From Epithemia pelagica (taxonomy: Eukaryota; Bacillariophyta; Bacillariophyceae; Surirellales; Surirellaceae), in contig OX337228.1 in NCBI GenBank assembly GCA_946965045.2, forward strand, positions 3,100,001 to 3,164,000: a stretch of 64,000 nucleotides of DNA, read 5' to 3'. This document shows, piece after piece, positions 1 to 7,949 of this stretch; positions within the stretch are counted from its first letter, which is position 1; every line of letters starts with the position of its first letter. The position numbers and the translations under genes were made by a program. Under the pieces are notes generated by a model. That model was given only the letters and a program-made list of their open reading frames with translations, ran no database searches and was not told the origin of the DNA.

Positions 1-348
1 CTTGGGATACTTAGACCGTTGGATCGGATAGATGCCGATAGCGCTCGGATGTTGCTTGGGCGCGCTCGATGATTTCGGGCGCGTACGCTTAGGGCGTTAG
101 TATAATGTCCGAGCAACGGCCAAATTTATGTCCGTTGTAATACCGCACGACCCAGTTTAGTCTTGAGAGTGAGTTCGTCAATCTATTCTCACTTTTCATG
201 ATTTGCGAAGAAATATAGGTCGATATAGCGCGAAGCTAGGGAACATAGCTCGAAGCTAGAGGGCATGATGCGATAGCACGTGGCTATGTGACATGGGGAA
301 TCGATGAGATGTAGAATCTAACCACCATAGACGGTGAGAATTCTAACA
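1..348 (-). repeat. 3' LTR of the Copia element (partial, cut by window edge)
   Basis: This stretch matches 7602-7949 base for base (constant offset 7601). On the element's strand it begins TGTTAGAATTC immediately after a purine-rich tract. The real LTR continues left of base 1 for an unknown length. It contains the stop codon of the gag-pol frame (TAG, 345-343). Confidence 0.95.
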
Positions 349-3300
349 CTCCCCACAACTCGTCGTTTCAGCCTTGTCATCATTGGATTTGTTGAGATCT
401 TGAACTTCTCCTTTCCAAAACAACAATGGCTTGAGCATGGGCCAAATAGATACGAAATCCCAATGTTTGCTAAGGATATCGGCAGGGTTGGTCTTTCCAT
501 CTTTCCAGTAGAATGCAACATACTTTGCTGCGATGGCTTCACGAACTCGGTGGTATGACAGAAGATGGTGTCTCTTGGATAGTATGGAGTGAGGAACGGT
601 TGCATTGAGCACAACAGATCTGTTATCTCCGTACAAGTAACTTCGCTCTCGGATAGGTACTCCAAGGTAGCGGAGAGAATGTCGTAATTCTGTAATCTGA
701 TCTATTGCTGTCCTTGCAGCCACAAACTCGGATCCATAGGTAGCAGTTTCCACCGTGCTCTGTCTCTTGCTGTACCAGTCAATAGGTGTTCCGTTCAACA
801 AATGTAGAACAGCAGTGACGGATTTACCAGTGACTATGTCATGCATGAGATTGGCATCAACATAATGAGTTGTGGTAACATAGCGGCCAAGAGGTGTTGG
901 GCAGTCTTCAGGAATACGTTCACTTGCATTCGAATAGACAGTGCGAGTCCAATCAAATTCTTGGGTAGGAAGACTTGAATAATCAGGCTCTCCAATCCTA
1001 AATCTGATTGCGCCTTCTGGGAGATGTGCAAGGTATCCATAGATACGCTTGGCTCTATCAAGATGTCCTTTCCTCGGAGCAGCACGAAAGCGTGATAGCG
1101 TCATTGTAGCGGTGAAGACGTCGAAACGACCAATAGTGATCACCCATTGGAGTTGTCCAATCAGAGTTTGGAAATGGCTAGTACCTTCTTCATCAAGGAG
1201 CTCAGAATCATCCAATTCAGGATGGTCTCCACCAATAAGAGGTGTTTTGGCTTTCTTGGGTTTCTCCTTGAAGATTCGTTCGAAAGTGTCCATCATCTTA
1301 CCAATGTAGCGTCTTGGATCTGCTACGAATGTTCCATCAGAATCCTTGGTGTAACAACATCCCAAATGGAAATCAATAGGTCCATCTCCTTTGAGTTTGA
1401 AGTTGTATTTCTCCTTCAGGATCTTGCAGATATTCCCAGGATCAGTAGAAATAATGGCTAAGTCATCAACGTATACGGCAATGTATTCGTAACAGTCTTC
1501 TCCAGGTGCTTTCCTCATCCAGATATCCGGATCTGCTTTGCTTGGTGAAAATCCCATGTCTGTCAAAACATCGAATAAGACATCATGCCAGCGTGCGCCT
1601 GATGACTTCAATCCATAAAGTGCCTTGTATATAATCAGGATGTGACCTTCTAATTCCTTGAATTCAGGTCCTGCGACAATGAAAATTTTCTCCCCTGTCA
1701 AGGCTTCCAGATATGCATTTCCAATATCTGCTCCCCATATTTCCAAGTCATTCAAAGTACCCAGGAATAAGGCAATGCGGAGGTTGCGAATGGAAACAAC
1801 ACCTGAATAGATTGTCTCAACAGGTTCTTTTGTGAGATGTCCATCTGCGACAAGTCTTGCTTTATGTCGTCCATCATGTTTTACGTCAAAGACAAGATGC
1901 ACACGTATCTTATGATATCCTTCAGGTGCATTGGATACTTTCCCTTTAATGAAGATGGCTTTCCCAAAATCCTTGAATGTCTTGTAGGACTGGATCTGTG
2001 ACAATTCTAATTCTGTTGCATCCTGCCACTTTGTGTTGCCATGTTGTTTATCAAGAGCAACAGCTTCCTCATAATTGCGTGGTACTTGAAATCCAAACTT
2101 ATACTTGACGGAATGGTGAACTTGTTTAATCCTTGACTGTTTGGCTGCTCGAATGAGACGTTTGCTTGTTTTGACATAACGTTTCAAATGCTTCCATCCA
2201 GGTTCGTTGAGTAAACCATGTTTCTTTCCATAAATTGCTACAGTGATCGGATCATCATTGGCGATGAGTGATAAAGGTTCATAGGTAGTCTCCCCAGTTT
2301 CCCAATCAACAAGCAAATTATATTTGCTCCCCTTGTAATCTGGATCAGTTGTGTTCAGTGGGCCTTGATGGGCAATGACATCCCTGAACCTGAAAAGATT
2401 ATCTCCAGAGGTTTGAGCTTGGTTATCTCGTTCGATATACTCCATGAGTTGATTATAGGATATCATCTCATCAACATCAGAATTTGTCTTTCGGTAAATG
2501 TACTTGACACGTTCTTCCTGTTTCGTTGCTTCTTCATTAAGATCAATGACTCGTTTGATGACACGTGCACGGTGTCGCTCCCCATTTTCTTCTGTGTCGC
2601 ATAGGAATGTGCGTCCTATCATGTCGTCAAAATCGATCGTGGGCATTGGTTTGGATGGATCTTCACTATCACTGCGAATGAAGACAGTGTCAGCTTGCTT
2701 ATCATTGTCATCCTTCTCAGACGAATCCTCCCCTGAAGGTCGATCCACACGTAGGTTAGGTGTAGTGGATTCAACGCGGCGAACGGCAGAACGATAGATT
2801 ATCTGGTTATCCTGGGTGAGAATTTTCCAAGTAAAAGAATCACCAACGTTGTGAGCAAAACCAACCCAGTGGCCAAGTTTCTCATCAGAAGAAGATGGAT
2901 ATGAACCGGAATTGGGTTCAGCGGGGTCGACACGGTAGTAAACCTCATCCCAGAAAGGAAAGAACAAGAGATGAGTAATGTCGGGTGGGCGACCGCAGAG
3001 AGCCTCAAGAGGAGTGCGACCGGAGTGGGTGGGTGATGACGTATGGTTCAATAAGTCACAGACATACTCAAGGCAAAGAAGCCAGGTGTTGGCAGGGCAA
3101 CCAGTGGCATTCATGAGAGCGTTGGTCATACGTTTAACGGTCTGATAACGGTTTTCAGCCTTATTCTGGTGTTGATGATAAGGTTCAGATCGATAATCCG
3201 CAATAAGCAAAGTGCGAAGAATGTCTTTGACCTTTTGAGAGATGAGAGATGAACCACCATCACTGATAAGGGTCTCCATGGCACCACGAAACCGGATGTT

Positions 3301-6030
3301 ATCCTGGAGAGTATTGACAAACTGTTTGGTCGACTTGATCCCATAGATATCAGTAACCAGAGTATCTCGACCAACAAAGATTTGTGCGACTTTACCGCCA
3401 TGGTCAACAGCAGGGGTGTCGGAGAAAACCGAGTCAGTAGCAACGGGTTCATGACGTCGAGGTATATTAAGGACCGGATTGCGAGCCTTGAAATGTTTCT
3501 TGAGGGTGTCGTGGTCAAAAGTAATGCTACCATTACGTGTAGTGTGCTTGAACGTATCGGCAATAACATCTTCAGATTGCCAACCAAAGAATGGACGGAA
3601 CTTCTTCCAGTCATACGCTTCCTGGTAACGACGGTGGACAGAGGCATGAAGTGTAGGATCATTACCTTCTGCGTCAGCATAGATAGAAAAGAAGGGTGCG
3701 TCGTCAGGTCCATGATCATATGGGAGATCCAAAAGGAGATTGAGGTTACAAACAACACGATCAGTGTACTCCCCATAGTTGTCATATGGATGGTTCGACA
3801 TACTACCATCAGTCTTGACGTGTTTCCAATCAGGATCATTGTCAGAGGGTGTGGGAGAATACGAATGGTCCAGAACACCAGGATCCCATGTGTCGGGTGA
3901 CGTGAAGATGATCTGAGGTAAGGTATCCATGTCATCGTCGCTGGGGATACCCAAGGAGTGGATGTAGGCTAACCCATCCTTGATGTGAAGGGGTATGGCA
4001 CGACCATCAAGTGTAGTGATGCGTTGTTTACCATCAACTTTAACAGATCGTTCATCAACAGCAAGTCCGAAATGCTCGAATTGACCAGGAGCATGGATAG
4101 ATAAGCCCTTCCCATAATAAGCATATTCATTGAAGATGCCGACAATAGGTCCATCATTGGTCTCAAACTTTGCGGCACATGTGACGACAGGAAGCCCAGT
4201 AAGTTCATGGTTATCAATACCCACAATAGTGATATGACGGCCAGTCTTAGAAAGGATGCACATGTCAGAACCAGCAAGTCCTCCATTAGCACCACGGTCA
4301 ATCAATTGATTCCCTGGTAAAGTAGATTTCCTGGAAAACAGATAGCGTGGGACATGTCCTGCTTGTTTATGCATGTTGGCTTTGAAAGTAACCTTCTTGC
4401 TTGTCTTGGACTTGGCGTTAGAAAGAACACTAGTCAGGTCAGTTGCCGGGTGATTGATATCAGTCGTCATGGCTTGGTTGATAAATTGTGTAACCGGATC
4501 TGAATCATCTGAATGCTCAGGGACTACGCCAGGTGAGTCGTCATCAGATGCAACTTGGTTGGGATCAGGATCAGGTTCCGGATCAATGTCGAGGGCATGT
4601 GTTTGCACTGTCCTCGGTGTTGTTGATGAAGGTGCTTGAATCATCTTGTTATACTCAATGATCAACTTGCGATCTTCTTCAGAAAGTTTGAACCATAGGT
4701 CACGCGGTAGACTAACCTTGGACGAAGAGGATGGAGATTCAGATGTCGCTTTGGTGTTGTGGACATGATACTCCATATCATCTTGTGAGGTTATGTCAGC
4801 ATCTGTATCTTGGCCATATAGTGATTCATGTTGTTTGACATGTCGACGGCGACTATGAACAGATGACTGGGTTGCTTGATCATGGTCATAAGCTGCGTCT
4901 AGAAGGAGACGGAAGTATGATTGATAGCAAAGGGATTTTGCACCGGATTTGGTGTTCACCACATTATCCAAGATCTTGACTCGGCGGAGATCAGGTACCT
5001 TTTCTACAGCTTGCATGAGGAAGGTCATCCTGGTATGATCAGGGATGCGATCAGACAATGTCACTAAATTGTCTAGCAAACGTAGCTGCTCTTGAAAGTG
5101 TAGAAGAAATTGACGTGTTGTTCCGCGCCATGTGTCGTCAAGACGTAGATTGGAAATGTAGTTGGTTAAGCGGAGGACTTCTCGCTTTGCTAGGTCGGAT
5201 TCGGTATGTAAAGAGTGTAACTTCTGCAATACGGCACGCGCATCTTCATCATGTTCATGTTCACGTACATAGGCTCGACCTTGGTCAGTCTGAATGATAC
5301 GGACAAGAACGGAGTAAAGAAATACTTGTTGCTCTTGAAAAAGTTCTTCGGCATACTCATCATCATGGGGTGGTGTGTATTTGAAATTCAGAACGTTGGA
5401 TAGGCCTTGAGCCTTAGCTGTAGTCTTGAATACACGCCAGAATGAATCGTAGTATCGTTCATCCTTGAATAGCTCATATGCAGTTGCGTCGCGCTTAGTT
5501 CCCTTTCTGAATGCTGTAAGGTCTTGTTGAGATTGGGATGCGGCAGTAACTGTGCTGACAGATTTCACAGATGACGGTGACTTCATTGGCGAGACTGGGA
5601 CTTGGCTAGGTGGTCCCTTAGAGAAATCTGTGTTGATCCTCCAAGTGTTGAACTCTTTCCTCGTTAGGTTCATCCAGTCGCTATTGGATAGCTCGTCTTG
5701 AATTTCATTGGTCTTGTATGTGGCCCAATAAGCCAAGAGCTTGATCTGCTGTCTTGTGGGGCCTTGTAGATCATGTGTCTGTTTGTTGACCTTGTATTGT
5801 GTCAGTTCCTTCATGGATTCCTCGGTATTAGTTTGCATATACGAGATAACATGGGTAATGTTCTCAAAACCATGGTATTTCATCCACTTCATTAAGTAGT
5901 CAGCCCTTTCTTTGGTAAAAAATTGGCAGACAGTAAATATGATGTGATCGAATAGGTCTGTGTCCGAGACATTGTCTTGGTTATCTTCTCCCTTAGGAGT
6001 CGTAGGTGTCTTGGGTGATTGAGGATCCAT
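343..6030 (-). CDS. Copia gag-pol polyprotein, 1895 aa
   Basis: A single uninterrupted frame. The N-terminal ~480 residues are gag-like, with a short motif typical of diatom Copia gag (SLPRDLWFKLSEEDRK). I see no CCHC zinc knuckle. Protease: LIDRGANGG around D578, with Arg where Asp-Ser/Thr-Gly is usual. Integrase: D871 (FSDTPA), D924 (ISDGG) and E959 (NKAENRY), a DD35E spacing; the usual N-terminal HHCC zinc finger is not evident. RT: active site YVDD at 1520-1523. RNase H: HYVDANL (D1725), ending DILSKHW. The start ATG (6030) begins MDPQSPKTP, and the stop lies inside the 3' LTR. It should supply all functions for an RNA-mediated copy-and-paste cycle, and no break is visible, so the copy may be active. 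Confidence 0.95.
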   Translation of the reverse strand: MDPQSPKTPTTPKGEDNQDNVSDTDLFDHIIFTVCQFFTKERADYLMKWMKYHGFENITHVISYMQTNTEESMKELTQYKVNKQTHDLQGPTRQQIKLLAYWATYKTNEIQDELSNSDWMNLTRKEFNTWRINTDFSKGPPSQVPVSPMKSPSSVKSVSTVTAASQSQQDLTAFRKGTKRDATAYELFKDERYYDSFWRVFKTTAKAQGLSNVLNFKYTPPHDDEYAEELFQEQQVFLYSVLVRIIQTDQGRAYVREHEHDEDARAVLQKLHSLHTESDLAKREVLRLTNYISNLRLDDTWRGTTRQFLLHFQEQLRLLDNLVTLSDRIPDHTRMTFLMQAVEKVPDLRRVKILDNVVNTKSGAKSLCYQSYFRLLLDAAYDHDQATQSSVHSRRRHVKQHESLYGQDTDADITSQDDMEYHVHNTKATSESPSSSSKVSLPRDLWFKLSEEDRKLIIEYNKMIQAPSSTTPRTVQTHALDIDPEPDPDPNQVASDDDSPGVVPEHSDDSDPVTQFINQAMTTDINHPATDLTSVLSNAKSKTSKKVTFKANMHKQAGHVPRYLFSRKSTLPGNQLIDRGANGGLAGSDMCILSKTGRHITIVGIDNHELTGLPVVTCAAKFETNDGPIVGIFNEYAYYGKGLSIHAPGQFEHFGLAVDERSVKVDGKQRITTLDGRAIPLHIKDGLAYIHSLGIPSDDDMDTLPQIIFTSPDTWDPGVLDHSYSPTPSDNDPDWKHVKTDGSMSNHPYDNYGEYTDRVVCNLNLLLDLPYDHGPDDAPFFSIYADAEGNDPTLHASVHRRYQEAYDWKKFRPFFGWQSEDVIADTFKHTTRNGSITFDHDTLKKHFKARNPVLNIPRRHEPVATDSVFSDTPAVDHGGKVAQIFVGRDTLVTDIYGIKSTKQFVNTLQDNIRFRGAMETLISDGGSSLISQKVKDILRTLLIADYRSEPYHQHQNKAENRYQTVKRMTNALMNATGCPANTWLLCLEYVCDLLNHTSSPTHSGRTPLEALCGRPPDITHLLFFPFWDEVYYRVDPAEPNSGSYPSSSDEKLGHWVGFAHNVGDSFTWKILTQDNQIIYRSAVRRVESTTPNLRVDRPSGEDSSEKDDNDKQADTVFIRSDSEDPSKPMPTIDFDDMIGRTFLCDTEENGERHRARVIKRVIDLNEEATKQEERVKYIYRKTNSDVDEMISYNQLMEYIERDNQAQTSGDNLFRFRDVIAHQGPLNTTDPDYKGSKYNLLVDWETGETTYEPLSLIANDDPITVAIYGKKHGLLNEPGWKHLKRYVKTSKRLIRAAKQSRIKQVHHSVKYKFGFQVPRNYEEAVALDKQHGNTKWQDATELELSQIQSYKTFKDFGKAIFIKGKVSNAPEGYHKIRVHLVFDVKHDGRHKARLVADGHLTKEPVETIYSGVVSIRNLRIALFLGTLNDLEIWGADIGNAYLEALTGEKIFIVAGPEFKELEGHILIIYKALYGLKSSGARWHDVLFDVLTDMGFSPSKADPDIWMRKAPGEDCYEYIAVYVDDLAIISTDPGNICKILKEKYNFKLKGDGPIDFHLGCCYTKDSDGTFVADPRRYIGKMMDTFERIFKEKPKKAKTPLIGGDHPELDDSELLDEEGTSHFQTLIGQLQWVITIGRFDVFTATMTLSRFRAAPRKGHLDRAKRIYGYLAHLPEGAIRFRIGEPDYSSLPTQEFDWTRTVYSNASERIPEDCPTPLGRYVTTTHYVDANLMHDIVTGKSVTAVLHLLNGTPIDWYSKRQSTVETATYGSEFVAARTAIDQITELRHSLRYLGVPIRERSYLYGDNRSVVLNATVPHSILSKRHHLLSYHRVREAIAAKYVAFYWKDGKTNPADILSKHWDFVSIWPMLKPLLFWKGEVQDLNKSNDDKAETTSCGEC
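349..359 (-). promoter_or_regulatory. Polypurine tract of the Copia element
   Basis: On the minus strand the sequence GTTGTGGGGAG lies directly before the LTR start TGTTAG. Position and composition fit the plus-strand priming site of LTR retrotransposons. It overlaps the last codons of gag-pol. Confidence 0.75.
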
Positions 6031-6350
6031 GGTGTTATTTGGTTGGTTCGATGTTTATTTATTGTGCGGTGTGATGTGGTTTATTTAATGTGTGATGTGA
6101 TGTGAACCCGGATGTACCACGTGTGCCACGTATGTACCACGTATGTAATACCCGGATGTGTGTTGTGATGTGCGACTCCTGGAAATTTCCGTTGATTTCG
6201 ACAAATTTTCGCCGAGTTTCAACAAATTTTCGCCGAATTTTCGCGATTTGACGGGAATGTGTGGCGTGTTGTGCGACCAAGGATACCCGGATGTGCGTTG
6301 AGTTTAAGTCTTGGAAAGGTTTTGAGAGGACGGGAGTTAACTATGAGTAA
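6031..6350. other. Spacer between the extra frame and gag-pol, with short repeats
   Basis: This 320-bp spacer has no convincing frame. It contains short direct repeats: CCACGTATGTA-type units around 6117-6150 and CAAATTTTCGCCGA repeated around 6200-6240, plus repeats of CCCGGATGTG. It could hold signals for gag-pol translation or RNA packaging, but nothing shows this directly. Confidence 0.6.
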
Positions 6351-7130
6351 TTAAGCTTCGGTCTCTGAATCCTCACCCTCTTCCGAATGATCAGAGTCGC
6401 TTCCAGGCTCAGATGGGGCAGCACAAGCAACAGAAGAAGGGGTATCACCTTCAGCCAGGTGGTTCTCGACCTCGGTACGCAAAGGGTAGATAGTTGCACG
6501 ATGGTCCTCGATGGTATGGACCTCGTGTATGTAGGCAACGTAGTTATCTAGGCGTACAACGTTAGGAGGCAGAGGGCAAGTCGTCGCGTTCACGACGTGG
6601 ATGGTATTGTAGTATCCAGTTGGGCGCTCGAAGGTTAGGAAGCGGAGGTGGACAGTACGGATGGGGTTGCCCGAGAGGGCGGCAAAGATGAGGCGACGCC
6701 TCGGAGAACGATGAAGTTGGTCGTTCAGACGGTCAATGTCTTCTTGATCGACGATGTGGGTCACCGATTGGAACTGGCGTTCGATCTGGGTCTCCCCACG
6801 GATGATCTCGGGATCGAAGGTCGAACAAGTTGGTTGGCGGAAGTACTTGATATGATCAGCAATCAACCGGGTGGTACGACGGGATCGAGAAGGGGCGAGC
6901 CGACGAGGCGGACTCGGGGGCCGAAGCAACGGCGCAGGGATTGGAGCGTGAGGCTGGGTTGGAGTCTCGAATGGGTTGCTGTTGGAACTGTCGACGGAGA
7001 TGTTGACCGATGTGTTGGCTGCCTTCGGCGTCGGCACCAGTTCCTGCTGCACCAGGGTATCGGGCTGCCCGGGATGCAGGTTGGCTCGATAGATCTGTCG
7101 TACAGGAGTGATAATCTCGTTAGTATCCAT
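6351..7130 (-). CDS. Extra Copia-encoded protein upstream of gag, 259 aa, unknown
   Basis: An intact frame (start MDTNEIITPV) lies between the 5' LTR and gag, in the same orientation as gag-pol. It ends 320 bp before the gag start and is in a different frame. The protein has a Pro/Ser-rich N-terminal part (about 50-90), a basic stretch RRLAPSRSRRTTR near 85, a more ordered middle (about 120-210) and an acidic tail (SDSDHSEEGEDSETE). No Cys/His cluster, catalytic motif or membrane segment is visible. Most Copia elements have no gene here. It could be an RNA-binding accessory protein, a captured host fragment or a chance frame; its length and the strong composition zones argue against chance. 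Confidence 0.7.
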   Translation of the reverse strand: MDTNEIITPVRQIYRANLHPGQPDTLVQQELVPTPKAANTSVNISVDSSNSNPFETPTQPHAPIPAPLLRPPSPPRRLAPSRSRRTTRLIADHIKYFRQPTCSTFDPEIIRGETQIERQFQSVTHIVDQEDIDRLNDQLHRSPRRRLIFAALSGNPIRTVHLRFLTFERPTGYYNTIHVVNATTCPLPPNVVRLDNYVAYIHEVHTIEDHRATIYPLRTEVENHLAEGDTPSSVACAAPSEPGSDSDHSEEGEDSETEA

Positions 7131-7601
7131 GAAACCACAAGGAAATAAGCTTTGAGACTGTTAATCTGTTACAATTCTTTCTGAATCGTAGGGACATTGA
7201 TGCTCGGTAGAGCAGACAATCAGGTAGGTCACCAACCGATACAAGCTTCTCAGGGTCAGAGAAGCAAGCAAGTCGAAGTCTATCAGAAGGATAGTCGGGA
7301 CACAAAAGAGGATGTGATAAATGGTGATATTGTTAGATTGTGTGTTGATTACTACGATAGGTCTACGTGAAATGTTCGGTCCTGCCAAGGGTCATGTGTC
7401 ATAGGTTCTTGGCGGCAACAGGTTTGGAATAGTTGGAGTTGATTCATGTGATGTATATGACATGTATATGTGGGCGGATAACATATACAGGGTCAACAGC
7501 TCTTGCTTTGGGTTGGCATAGTTGTTTTCATGGCGCGCAGCTTGTTGACAATTTGGAGATTGTGGGAATGGAAATATGGTCTCGCGTGATCGTGTGTCGT
7601 G
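7131..7601 (-). other. Copia leader region (5' UTR, possibly with unresolved LTR end)
   Basis: This non-coding stretch lies between the shared LTR segment and the first frame. Part of it may still be 5' LTR, because the comparison copy is cut at the window edge. I looked for the common Met-tRNA primer binding site and did not find a clear one, so PBS and LTR boundary stay open. Confidence 0.6.
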
Positions 7602-7949
7602 CTTGGGATACTTAGACCGTTGGATCGGATAGATGCCGATAGCGCTCGGATGTTGCTTGGGCGCGCTCGATGATTTCGGGCGCGTACGCTTAGGGCGTTA
7701 GTATAATGTCCGAGCAACGGCCAAATTTATGTCCGTTGTAATACCGCACGACCCAGTTTAGTCTTGAGAGTGAGTTCGTCAATCTATTCTCACTTTTCAT
7801 GATTTGCGAAGAAATATAGGTCGATATAGCGCGAAGCTAGGGAACATAGCTCGAAGCTAGAGGGCATGATGCGATAGCACGTGGCTATGTGACATGGGGA
7901 ATCGATGAGATGTAGAATCTAACCACCATAGACGGTGAGAATTCTAACA
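7602..7949 (-). repeat. 5' LTR of the Copia element (minimum extent)
   Basis: Identical to 1-348. The outer border is at 7949/7950, where similarity stops exactly after ...TTCTAACA and the hAT-derived reading frame begins. The inner border may extend to lower coordinates. The promoter should lie here and read toward decreasing coordinates. Confidence 0.93.

Larger units (their letters stand above)
1..7949 (-). mobile_element. Copia-type LTR retrotransposon (diatom type), nearly complete
   Basis: This is a Ty1/copia-order element transcribed on the minus strand. Bases 1-348 and 7602-7949 are the same sequence with no difference, and both end (as read on +) in ATTCTAACA, so the element starts TGTTAGAAT on its own strand. 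Between them lie an extra 259-codon frame and a gag-pol frame in the order gag, protease, integrase, RT, RNase H, which is the Copia order (integrase before RT). The 3' LTR is cut by the window edge, so the inner LTR end and the primer binding site could not be fixed. Identical LTRs and an open gag-pol frame indicate a recent insertion. It sits directly against the interrupted hAT gene at 7950. Confidence 0.95.

Noticed and set aside
3126-3935. Long frame in another reading frame inside gag-pol
   Set aside because: It overlaps the integrase region, which carries the conserved catalytic residues; this is a shadow frame.
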